Assembly: GCA_008636095.1 (NCBI GenBank)
Contig: VSJD01000326.1
Span: forward strand, 1 to 10,000
Length of the DNA stretch: 10,000 nt
Direction: 5' to 3'
From: Kiritimatiellota bacterium
GTDB lineage: Bacteria > Verrucomicrobiota > Kiritimatiellia > JAAZAB01
In this document: positions 1-6,185 of the stretch, in pieces
How the letters are laid out: every line of letters begins with the position of its first letter
Numbering within the stretch: the first letter of the stretch is position 1
Program-made: the position numbers and the translations under genes
The notes under the pieces: generated by a model
Seen by the model: the letters and a program-made list of their open reading frames with translations, nothing else
Database searches by the model: none
Told to the model about the DNA's origin: nothing

Positions 1-803
1 CCCGTTCCCCAATTGTCGCCCAGATAGCTTAAAATGTGATACTGCGCGCCGTCAACGAATCGGCCGGAACAAATGGGAAACTCTTTCCACATCTCCCCAT
101 GCGTATAGTCCTCTTCCGCGCATAGCCTTCGCACGGGCAGGCCGCCGCCGTCGCTGAACGAAATGAGGCTATCCGGATTTCCGGCGCGCAGGGCCGCGGC
201 AAAGCTTTTAAAATTCGGCGCATCGGCGTGCTTGTACATTTCGTCCTTGAAATAACAGCCGTCAACCCACCAGCCGCTCGCCTTTTTGCCCCATCTTAAC
301 GACCAGTCCCTGGTCACCGCTTCCCATTTCAATTGAAATTCCGCAAGGCGCAATCCGGTCCGTTCATTGCTGTGTTGCGGCCAATCAACGCCCTTTTTCC
401 CCCATTTCCATTCGAACTTTTCCATGGCAATTTTGTCAAAACCAGGCGCACCGGAGGGTATGTATACCATCAGTTTAATTCCCCTGGCGCCAACGGCATC
501 ATACAAATCGCCGACCAAATCGCGCTGGGAACACTTGCTCGGCTTGATGCCTGTGATTTTGTCGTAGGTTTCGTTCGGCGCGCAGTAAAATCCCGAATTC
601 TGGCCGATGGTTATGAATACGTACGACGCTCCTATTTTCTGCAGTTGCTCGGCCAACCCTTCGACATTGAAGGCGTTCACTTTTTTGTTCCATCCCTCAG
701 CCGACGTAAGTTTGCCGGTTTCGAGGGAAGGCGGCGCGCTCAAACAATGTATGAAGACCCCCCACTTTGCGTTGTAAAACCAATCAACACGCTTGTTATC
801 CAT
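1..803 (-). CDS. GH29-like (alpha-L-fucosidase superfamily) protein, 3' end beyond window
   Basis: This open frame runs off the left edge; 267 N-terminal residues are visible. Residues 8-20 (WFYNAKWGVFIHC) match the opening strand of GH29 alpha-L-fucosidases, usually WF...KFGIFIHWG. Residues 61-76 (YVFITIGQNSGFYCAP) sit where classical enzymes carry the KHHDGF motif. WWVDG at 178-182 matches the strand carrying the GH29 nucleophile, which makes Asp181 the candidate. The barrel-like order supports a TIM-barrel glycosidase, but HWG and HHDG are both altered, so the substrate may not be a simple alpha-fucoside. No signal peptide is visible, suggesting a cytoplasmic protein unless the start lies elsewhere. 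The ATG at 803 has a purine-rich GGAAGG seven bases upstream. The gene is divergent from an AraC regulator that may control it. Confidence is good for the superfamily and low for the substrate. Confidence 0.72.
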   Translation of the reverse strand, partial: MDNKRVDWFYNAKWGVFIHCLSAPPSLETGKLTSAEGWNKKVNAFNVEGLAEQLQKIGASYVFITIGQNSGFYCAPNETYDKITGIKPSKCSQRDLVGDLYDAVGARGIKLMVYIPSGAPGFDKIAMEKFEWKWGKKGVDWPQHSNERTGLRLAEFQLKWEAVTRDWSLRWGKKASGWWVDGCYFKDEMYKHADAPNFKSFAAALRAGNPDSLISFSDGGGLPVRRLCAEEDYTHGEMWKEFPICSGRFVDGAQYHILSYLGDNWGT

Positions 804-821
804 GTGTGTTCCTTCCTTTCC

Positions 822-849
822 TTTACACATTTCCAACAGTGTCTATAAT
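822..849 (+). promoter_or_regulatory. Putative sigma70-like promoter for the AraC-MATE unit
   Basis: TTTACA (822-827) and TATAAT (844-849) are separated by 16 bases, giving 5/6 and 6/6 matches to consensus. It points rightward in the gap between the divergent GH29-like gene and the AraC regulator. It implies a leader of about 220 bases if translation begins at 1076. Just downstream, 850-871 contains two GTTC-led 11-base half-sites in tandem (GTTCGGCAACC, GTTCAAACAAC). This layout is compatible with an AraC-type operator, but the match is weak. Confidence 0.45.
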
Positions 850-960
850 GTTCGGCAACCGTTCAAACAACCTTTTATTACTTTTCTACGGATAATATAC
901 TATGTCTTCCCGCAAAATAACAATGGACAAAGCAGACCAAAATCATGGACAAATGAAGCA

Positions 961-1075
961 CCCTACGGCAACCTCTTTCGCCGTAAAAGCGCTTACTACG
1001 AAGGCCGAGTCTTTGCGGACCCCTGCGACTTGTCCTCCGAAGCTATCCGAGCGAAGGCGGAAGCCCTGGCGAAGA
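961..1075. repeat. Palindromic element in the leader of the AraC gene
   Basis: Two dyads are visible. At 977-1002, TTCG..GTAA and TTAC..CGAA surround AAGCGC, and AAGCGCTT itself is a palindrome. At 1033-1061, TCCTCC faces GGCGGA with one mismatch. The stretch is much more GC-rich than 804-960. The AraC reading frame is open through it but gives an Arg/Lys/Pro-rich peptide unlike the family. Another frame, ending at TGA 1093-1095, reads as a more protein-like sequence. I interpret it as an inserted repeat or a relic of a gene end, upstream of the real start. Copies elsewhere in the genome cannot be checked here. Confidence 0.4.
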
Positions 1076-1903
1076 ATGGTGAGACGGCCAACTGAACGAT
1101 ACCCGTTTTTCAGGTTTTTCTCCGAAAACCTTGATTTTAAGATCATTGATCATGGTTACGGCAAGGTTGGGCAATGGTGGACCCAATCCGCCGATCATAA
1201 AGCCGCATGCAATCGTCTGACCCTGGTGTTTGACGGCCGGGCGTTCCTAGTGGAAAATAATCGCAGAATTGTTTTTCAGAAAAATGGATTATATCTTAAT
1301 CCGGTCAACTCGGTTTACCGGCAGGTTTGCGAGGATTACTTTGTCTGTTTCTACATCCACTTTCATCTGGAAATTTATCCCCTGCAGGATATTTTTGACG
1401 GCGTGGACCATTGTCTTTGCCGGCAGATTGACAATCCGGCTTTATTCAACGAGATTCTGCGCAAGGCGCGAGGCAAAAAGGCCGCGGACGTCATCGAGGC
1501 GAAAACGCTTCTTTTAAACACGATCGCGGGTTTTATTGACATGCACGCGCCGTCCGTAAAGCGGAAGATACTGTTGGGGGAAAAATACAAGCTGGTATTC
1601 CGTGAAATCGAGAATAACCCTCCGGCGGCCATTTCTCCGGCAAAACTTGCCGCGCTCCTGCATTTGGCGCCGATCACCTTTGCGCGCATGTTCCGCCGGG
1701 ACATGGGCAAGACGTTAAAGGCCTATATTGACGATAAAACCCTGGAAAAGGGCAAGCGGCAATTGCTTTTTACGTCCCTGAAAATCAAGGAAATTGCCCA
1801 TGAACTCGGCTTCGAGGACGAGTTCTATTTTTCCCGCTTTTTCAAAAAACATGTCCGGCTCGCGCCCTCCGAATACCGGGTAAAAAACAAGGATTGGGCA
1901 TAA
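1076..1903 (+). CDS. AraC-family transcriptional regulator
   Basis: The product is a 275-residue DNA-binding regulator, acting in the cytoplasm. Residues 20-105 look like the cupin-type ligand-sensing domain of AraC proteins. Residues about 170-272 form the double helix-turn-helix. The first HTH is around ISPAKLAALLHLAPITFARMF. The second contains IKEIAHELGFEDEFYFSRFFKKH and ends in the family-typical APSEYR. The frame stays open back to 902, giving up to 333 residues. The first 58 are basic, proline-rich and overlap a palindromic element, so I chose ATG 1076, which gives the usual family length. No good Shine-Dalgarno site supports any start. The gene is divergent from the GH29-like gene and lies 32 bases before a MATE exporter, so both are plausible targets. 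The inducer is unknown. Confidence 0.85.
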   Translation: MVRRPTERYPFFRFFSENLDFKIIDHGYGKVGQWWTQSADHKAACNRLTLVFDGRAFLVENNRRIVFQKNGLYLNPVNSVYRQVCEDYFVCFYIHFHLEIYPLQDIFDGVDHCLCRQIDNPALFNEILRKARGKKAADVIEAKTLLLNTIAGFIDMHAPSVKRKILLGEKYKLVFREIENNPPAAISPAKLAALLHLAPITFARMFRRDMGKTLKAYIDDKTLEKGKRQLLFTSLKIKEIAHELGFEDEFYFSRFFKKHVRLAPSEYRVKNKDWA

Positions 1904-1935
1904 AAATAATTTTGGTGAGATGTGTGCGTGGCCTT

Positions 1936-3378
1936 ATGAATTCCTTCTTCCAGCGTATTGTCGAAAACTGGCGCCGGCCCAGCGGCTATCGCGAGGTGTT
2001 CAAAATCAGTCTGCCGCTGATCATCAGTATGAGTTCGCATACAGTCATGCTGTTCACCGATCGGCTGTTCCTGGGGCGCTACTCGCTGGATACGCTGGCG
2101 GCATCCGTGCCGGCGGGGTCGCTGGCCTTCATGTTCATGTGCTTTTTCATGGGTGTGGTCGAGTTCACCAACACCTTTGTGGCACAATATGTCGGCGCGC
2201 ATCTGCCCCGACGGGTTGGAAGCGCGCTCTGGCAGGGGATCTATTTGGCACTGGCCGCCGGCATTCTGCTGGCAGGCCTGTCACTCTGCGGGGAAAGTTT
2301 GTTCCGGCTGGCCGGCCACACGCCGCGGGTCCAGGAGCTTGAGACGGTCTATTTCCGGATTCTCATGCTGGGTGCCGTGTTCGGACTTCTGCAGAACGCG
2401 CTAAGCTGTTTTTATTCCGGGCGTGGCCTGACCATGCCCATCATGGTTATCAATGTGATCGGCGTGACGCTCAATGTGCCGTTGAATTACATGCTCATCA
2501 ATGGGTATGGGGGTTTTCCGGAACTGGGTATGTCCGGTTCCGCTTTGGCCACGGTGACCAGCTCCGCGGTCATGCTCCTGCTTTATATCGGCGTGGTGTT
2601 CCGTGAACAGAACAATCAAATCTATGGCGTGCGTCGAATGTGGGCTTTTGACCGCGGTCTGTTCGGGCGCCTGTTGAAATTCGGGACACCGGCCGGGATC
2701 CAGGTGTTTGTGGATATTTTCGGGTTTACCATGTTTCTGCTGATGGTGGGGCGGCTGGGCCGTGACGCGCTGGCGGCGACCAATATCGCCTGCTCCATCA
2801 ACCTGCTGGCCTTTATGCCGATGGTCGGTTTTTCAATCGCCGTCAGCACGCTGGTGGGGCAGGCCATCGGGCGCGGATGCCCGGAGGATGGCGTGGTCGC
2901 CACGCGGAGCGCCCTGCATTTAACCTGTGCCTATATGTGGGCGCTGGCGGCGCTGTTTGTTCTGGCGCCGGAATGGCTGATTAATATTTTCCAGTCGCCA
3001 GGTGATGACGCCGGAGAATTTGCGGTCGTCCGGGGCCTGACGGTGATCGTCCTACGCTTCGTCGCTTTTTACAGCATTTTTGACTCGATCAATGTTATCT
3101 ATTCGGGTGCCTTGCGGGGTGCGGGCGACACAAAATTCATTGGATGGACGATTGCCTGCCTGTCGCTGGGTCTGATTGTTCTACCGGTCACGGTGGGGGT
3201 GGTTTATTTCCACGCCGGGCTTTATACCGTCTGGGGCTTCCTGTCCGCCTATGTCTGCCTGCTGGCGGTGGTGTTCCGCTGGCGGTATCGCCAGGGACAC
3301 TGGAAGCGAATGCGGGTCATTGAACCCGTGCCCTCACCGCTGGCGCTGGTCCCGCCCACTATTCCCGGCGCGGATTGA
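1936..3378 (+). CDS. MATE-family efflux transporter
   Basis: This is a 480-residue inner-membrane protein of the MATE (MatE/NorM-DinF type) exporter family. These proteins move drugs or metabolites outward using a sodium or proton gradient. The sequence shows about twelve hydrophobic segments in two related halves. The N-terminal half opens with ISLPLIISMSSHTVMLFTDRLFLG, a family-typical first helix. Each half has the repeated pattern of small-residue helices and a basic loop (GRYSLDTLAA and GRLGRDALAATN are equivalent positions). YSGALRGAGDTK in the second half is also characteristic. The frame is open from TTG 1894, which overlaps the preceding stop, but ATG 1936 places the first helix normally and is preferred. 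No clear Shine-Dalgarno site is seen. Position right after an AraC regulator suggests co-transcription and induced export. The substrate cannot be inferred. Confidence 0.9.
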   Translation: MNSFFQRIVENWRRPSGYREVFKISLPLIISMSSHTVMLFTDRLFLGRYSLDTLAASVPAGSLAFMFMCFFMGVVEFTNTFVAQYVGAHLPRRVGSALWQGIYLALAAGILLAGLSLCGESLFRLAGHTPRVQELETVYFRILMLGAVFGLLQNALSCFYSGRGLTMPIMVINVIGVTLNVPLNYMLINGYGGFPELGMSGSALATVTSSAVMLLLYIGVVFREQNNQIYGVRRMWAFDRGLFGRLLKFGTPAGIQVFVDIFGFTMFLLMVGRLGRDALAATNIACSINLLAFMPMVGFSIAVSTLVGQAIGRGCPEDGVVATRSALHLTCAYMWALAALFVLAPEWLINIFQSPGDDAGEFAVVRGLTVIVLRFVAFYSIFDSINVIYSGALRGAGDTKFIGWTIACLSLGLIVLPVTVGVVYFHAGLYTVWGFLSAYVCLLAVVFRWRYRQGHWKRMRVIEPVPSPLALVPPTIPGAD

Positions 3379-3435
3379 GAATATTATTTATGTTGTAATC
3401 CTTCGGGTGGACAAGTAAATTCCGGCTCGTTAACC

Positions 3436-3475
3436 CACATGTTTCATGAGCGGATTACCGCTTATGAAATATGTG
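3436..3475 (+). repeat. 18-bp hairpin after the MATE gene, possible terminator
   Basis: CACATGTTTCATGAGCGG (3436-3453) pairs with 3458-3475 across the four-base loop ATTA. The only two non-Watson-Crick positions are G-T, which would be G-U wobbles in plus-strand RNA. The stem is long and AT-rich for a terminator, and there is no T run after it. It may be a transcript-stabilising or terminating hairpin, or one unit of a repeat family. Confidence 0.6.
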
Positions 3476-3503
3476 CTTTGGCTACAACAAATTGTGGCCA
3501 AAG
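3476..3503 (+). repeat. 12-bp hairpin directly abutting the previous one
   Basis: CTTTGGCTACAA (3476-3487) pairs with TTGTGGCCAAAG (3492-3503) around the loop CAAA, with one U-G wobble in plus-strand RNA. It begins on the base after the preceding hairpin ends, so the two would stack as adjacent stems in RNA or as a cruciform cluster in DNA. Confidence 0.6.
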
Positions 3504-3576
3504 TTTCGGCGCGGCGTAAAATACGCCTTGCTCAAGATTAACCCTTCGACGCGCCGAAAGGATAATCCTGAGCAAG
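3504..3576. repeat. Interleaved inverted repeats with an internal hairpin
   Basis: Arm A, TTTCGGCGCG (3504-3513), is the exact complement of CGCGCCGAAA (3550-3559). Arm C (3527-3540, CTTGCTCAAGATTA) complements 3563-3576 with one mismatch. The order A, C, A', C' means the pairings cross, so both can form together only as a pseudoknot; otherwise they compete. A small hairpin, GGCGTA-AAA-TACGCC (3513-3527), lies between them. Another imperfect hairpin follows at 3576-3591 (GCACAC, loop TCAA, GCGTGC). Confidence 0.55.
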
Positions 3577-3609
3577 CACACTCAAGCGTGCGCGGCGAAG
3601 CCTTTCAGG

Positions 3610-3633
3610 CGGATATTTCACGTGAAATATCCG
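3610..3633. promoter_or_regulatory. 24-base perfect palindrome upstream of the lipoprotein gene
   Basis: The half-site CGGATATTTCAC is followed immediately by its exact complement, with no spacer, centred between 3621 and 3622. Perfect symmetry and a position 46 bases before ATG 3680 suit a dimeric regulator operator. It could equally be another member of the local palindrome cluster. No convincing -35/-10 pair is visible beside it. Confidence 0.45.
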
Positions 3634-3679
3634 GATTAACCAACAGATAAAAAATAATAAATCTAGAAAGGCAGTTGTT

Positions 3680-3979
3680 ATGAAGCACGGCATCCTGATT
3701 TCCGCGGTCTGTATCTCCTCCCTTTTGTTGTTTGGATGCGCCGACAAGAAGAAAATCGCCGATCTGGAAGCGACCAACCAGTCTCTGCAGGCGGAGCTCC
3801 AGGCGGGCGCCGCGGATAAGGCCAAGATCCAGGAATTGGAACAAGCTAATCAGATTCTCCAGGCGGAAATCCAGAAATTGCATCTCCAGGCCATGAATGT
3901 GAAGGAAGCGTCCGGCGCGAAGTCCAAGAAGAATGTGCCCGCTAAATCCAAGAGTAAGACCGGGTCTACGGCAAGATAA
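3680..3979 (+). CDS. Small Lpp-like coiled-coil lipoprotein
   Basis: This 99-residue protein has a short basic start, a hydrophobic stretch (residues 5-18) and the lipobox LLFGC, so Cys20 should be lipidated after signal peptidase II cleavage. The next residues are Ala and Asp-Lys-Lys, with no Asp directly at +2, which fits outer-membrane sorting by the Gram-negative rule. Residues about 26-70 form heptads rich in Leu, Ile, Glu, Gln and Lys (IADLEATNQSLQAEL and IQELEQANQILQAEIQKL), a typical coiled coil like Braun's lipoprotein. The tail (about 76-99) is Lys/Ser rich with no C-terminal Lys as used for covalent peptidoglycan linkage in E. coli Lpp, so any wall contact would be electrostatic. 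A ribosome binding site AAAGG lies eight bases upstream. It is convergent to a second exported protein. A structural envelope role is inferred. Confidence 0.8.
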   Translation: MKHGILISAVCISSLLLFGCADKKKIADLEATNQSLQAELQAGAADKAKIQELEQANQILQAEIQKLHLQAMNVKEASGAKSKKNVPAKSKSKTGSTAR

Positions 3980-3988
3980 GCCAAGACG

Positions 3989-4089
3989 TATGGGAGTAGG
4001 GGGGTATGGGAGTGTGGGCGTAAGGGAGTAGCATAACCCCAACGCTTTAAGATTTAACGCCCATACGCCCTTACTCCGACACTCCCATA
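3989..4089. repeat. Inverted arrays of an octamer repeat between convergent genes
   Basis: On the plus strand five consecutive octamers close to TATGGGAG fill 3989-4028. Variants include TGTGGGCG and TAAGGGAG. On the minus strand four such octamers fill 4089-4058. The arms 4004-4030 and 4064-4090 are complementary at 24 of 27 positions and enclose a 33-base loop. The element ends directly at the stop codon of the downstream convergent gene. It probably works as a bidirectional terminator, although no T-tract is present. Origin by octamer duplication followed by inversion is inferred. Confidence 0.65.
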
Positions 4090-4090
4090 C

Positions 4091-4924
4091 TTAATCAGCC
4101 GGCGCCAGCACCACCCGAAAGCCGATCATGGGATTGCGCCGCATGGGATAGGCATCACTGCGGTTGGTGATGGCAATGATATCCGGTTCGTTGTTATTCC
4201 AGCTTGCCCCGCGCAGGGACCGCGTGACTTGCTGGTCGTCGAACCAATCCTGACACCATTCCCACACGTTGCCGCCCACGCCGAATAAACCCCAGGCATT
4301 GCCCCCGCTCCGCTTCACCGGGCACGTGACCACGACCCCGTCATCGTGTCCGCTGATATAAGATTCGTACTGGAACAGCCTATAGATTAGCCCGATGCCT
4401 TCTTTGCCCCGATAGTTAAATGTATCCGGCGGCGGCCAGGTATTGCCCCAGGGATACCGGCGGCGGTCGCCGCAGGCGGCAAAGGTCTGCCATTCCTTCT
4501 CCGTCGGCAGACGAAAAATGTAGCCGCGCGGGATCTGACGGCCGAAGGTGCGGGTCAGCCATTCGCAATAGTTATTGGCTTCCTCCCATGAAACCCAGAC
4601 CACGGGCTGGTCGGGCTCGTTAAATATGTGGCCGTAATAAGTCTGGCTCTCATGGCCCAGATCGAACCGGTTGTACTGGCCGTTAGTAACCTCGAATTTA
4701 CCGACCCACATCTTCAAGGGCCCGATCCAGACAAACGGCAAAAATTTATCGTCTCCCAGATTGATAACTAATGCCCAGCCCGGCTTCGGCGCCACGGCTG
4801 GCGCAACTGGTTTGGCCGGTCGGTTCATTGCCGGCATTGGGAACACATTGGTCTGCGCCGACAGGGGGACGGCGCTCGCCATCAGTAAAATCAGTCCGGC
4901 AATCCGAGATAATAACGTTTTCAT
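4091..4924 (-). CDS. Exported SUMF1/FGE-fold domain protein
   Basis: This 277-residue protein has a Sec signal peptide, with likely cleavage after LSA at residue 23, and a short Pro/Ala-rich linker (30-48). A formylglycine-generating-enzyme-like domain (SUMF1, C-type-lectin-like fold) fills the rest. Family motifs are FEVTNGQY (77-84), VSWEEANNYCEWL (111-123), RLPTEKEWQ (138-146), YPWGN (157-161), GNVWEWCQDWF (218-228), RGASW (238-242) and GFRVV (268-272). True FGE enzymes carry a cysteine pair between the RGGSW and GFR motifs. Here that stretch has none, so formylglycine formation on sulfatases is unlikely and a binding or structural role is more probable. The start ATG 4924 begins the signal peptide (MKTLLSRIAG). 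Only weak purine runs precede it. It is divergent from a UroD-like gene. Confidence 0.85.
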   Translation of the reverse strand: MKTLLSRIAGLILLMASAVPLSAQTNVFPMPAMNRPAKPVAPAVAPKPGWALVINLGDDKFLPFVWIGPLKMWVGKFEVTNGQYNRFDLGHESQTYYGHIFNEPDQPVVWVSWEEANNYCEWLTRTFGRQIPRGYIFRLPTEKEWQTFAACGDRRRYPWGNTWPPPDTFNYRGKEGIGLIYRLFQYESYISGHDDGVVVTCPVKRSGGNAWGLFGVGGNVWEWCQDWFDDQQVTRSLRGASWNNNEPDIIAITNRSDAYPMRRNPMIGFRVVLAPAD

Positions 4925-5041
4925 ATTTTACCGAAATCCTTTTATCCTTTCAAATTTCCTTCGGATGGTTTAATGTTGCTTTTAGCCTTCAATAGCATAT
5001 ACAACCGCAGTTATTTTTGATAGAAAATAGTGCCTGCAACC

Positions 5042-6076
5042 ATGAAACATATTGAGCGGTTTTTAGCGACAGTGGAACGCAAGCCGGTTGACCGTCCGGC
5101 CGCTTGGCTTGGTTTGCCCACAGGCGAGGCAATGCCGGGACTCCTGTCTTGTTTTGGGGCCGACGACATTGCCGAAGTGAAAAAAATCATTGATGATGAC
5201 ATCTGGCCGATAGAAGTTCCCTACCATTGTCCGCCCGCCAATCATATTGCCTGCGCTTTTGATTTTGCGAAAAAAAACAGTGCAGGATACGAGGGCCGCA
5301 CGCTTACTACGCCGGGTTTTTTTGAGGACATTGACGATCCGGCGCGAATAGACGAATTTAGATGGCCTGACCCGGTTGAGCATATGGCTCCGGATGAGTG
5401 CCGGAAGACCGTAGCGGCGGCGCCGCCGGAATATGCCGTCATGGGGATCATGTGGTCGGCGCACTTTCAGGATGCCTGCGCCGCGTTTGGTATGGAAACG
5501 GCGTTGATGCGCATGATTGAAGCGCCGGAGTTGTTTCAGGCAGTCATTGACCGTATCACCGAGTTTTATCTGAAGGCCAATAAAATATTTTATGAATCCT
5601 GCGGAAAACGAATGCATACTGTTCTGATCGGAAATGATTTTGGCAGTCAGACGTCTCTCATGGTTTCACCCGAGCTCTTGAGGCGCTTTGTTTTTCCGGG
5701 TACGACCAAGCTGGTTGAACAGGCAAAATCATATGGTTATAAGGTTATTCATCACTCCTGCGGCGCGATTCGGGATGTCATTCCTGATTTAATTACGCTG
5801 GGCGTGGATGTGATTCATCCGGTTCAGGCTTTGGCGGCCGGAATGAATCCCGCCGGCTTAAAAAAAGATTTTGGAGATCGAGTTTCATTTTGCGGGGGCA
5901 TTGACGCCCAGGATCTTCTCGTGCGCGGCACACCGGCGGAGGTTTATGCAAAAGCAATGGAAATCAGAAAAATCTTTCCGACGGGTTTTATCGTTTCGCC
6001 ATCGCATGAGGCAATCCTGCCGGATATTCCGGTTGACAATATCAAAGCGTTGTTTGAAGCATGCGTGAATATGTAG
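5042..6076 (+). CDS. UroD/MtaA-superfamily protein (methyltransferase-like)
   Basis: This 344-residue cytoplasmic TIM-barrel protein belongs to the uroporphyrinogen decarboxylase superfamily. That group also holds corrinoid-dependent methyltransferases such as MtaA, MtbA and CmuA. Signs are the opening MKHIERFLATVERKPVDRPA, GNDFGSQ (197-203), SPELLRRFVFP, HHSCG (237-241), the repeating GVDVIHPVQ, FCGGID (283-288) and SPSHEAILPD (319-328). The H-x-C pair matches two zinc ligands of MtaA-type methyltransferases. The third ligand, a late Cys, is replaced by SPSH, in which His322 might substitute. The haem-pathway UroD N-terminal arginines are not apparent, so this is not expected to be HemE. GTG 5030 is an alternative start, but the ATG fits the family. 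It is convergent to a second superfamily member; no corrinoid protein gene is nearby. The reaction is unknown. Confidence 0.82.
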   Translation: MKHIERFLATVERKPVDRPAAWLGLPTGEAMPGLLSCFGADDIAEVKKIIDDDIWPIEVPYHCPPANHIACAFDFAKKNSAGYEGRTLTTPGFFEDIDDPARIDEFRWPDPVEHMAPDECRKTVAAAPPEYAVMGIMWSAHFQDACAAFGMETALMRMIEAPELFQAVIDRITEFYLKANKIFYESCGKRMHTVLIGNDFGSQTSLMVSPELLRRFVFPGTTKLVEQAKSYGYKVIHHSCGAIRDVIPDLITLGVDVIHPVQALAAGMNPAGLKKDFGDRVSFCGGIDAQDLLVRGTPAEVYAKAMEIRKIFPTGFIVSPSHEAILPDIPVDNIKALFEACVNM

Positions 6077-6079
6077 CCG

Positions 6080-6100
6080 ACCCGACACGCAGCATCGGGT
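6080..6100 (+). terminator. Weak hairpin after the first UroD-like gene
   Basis: ACCCGA (6080-6085) pairs with TCGGGT (6095-6100) around a nine-base loop, four bases after the stop codon. Only a short T run follows, so termination strength is doubtful. The remaining bases up to 6185 contain TTCGGG/CCCGAA complementarity but no classical terminator for the convergent gene. Confidence 0.35.
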
Positions 6101-6185
6101 TTGCCCGGCAAATCAATGCCTCTGCAAAAGATCCGTATTTTTCGGGCGGTATAAAAAGGGGTGCCCCGAATCGGCCCAACGGCTA

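Larger units (their letters stand above)
3379..3679. other. Intergenic region rich in hairpins, no gene
   Basis: No credible coding frame is visible in these 301 bases. They hold at least five consecutive inverted repeats between 3436 and 3633, annotated separately. The first, after the MATE gene, could end transcription of that unit, although no clear T-tract follows. The last could be an operator for the downstream lipoprotein. A purine-rich AAAGG at 3667-3671, eight bases before ATG 3680, is the ribosome binding site of the lipoprotein gene. Confidence 0.8.

Noticed and set aside
333..848. Plus-strand open frame of 171 codons at the left edge
   Set aside because: It is antisense to the GH29-like gene, which carries recognisable motifs and a good start.
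4976..5003. Promoter TTGCTT-N16-TATACA before the first UroD-like gene
   Set aside because: Only weak agreement with consensus; not enough to annotate.
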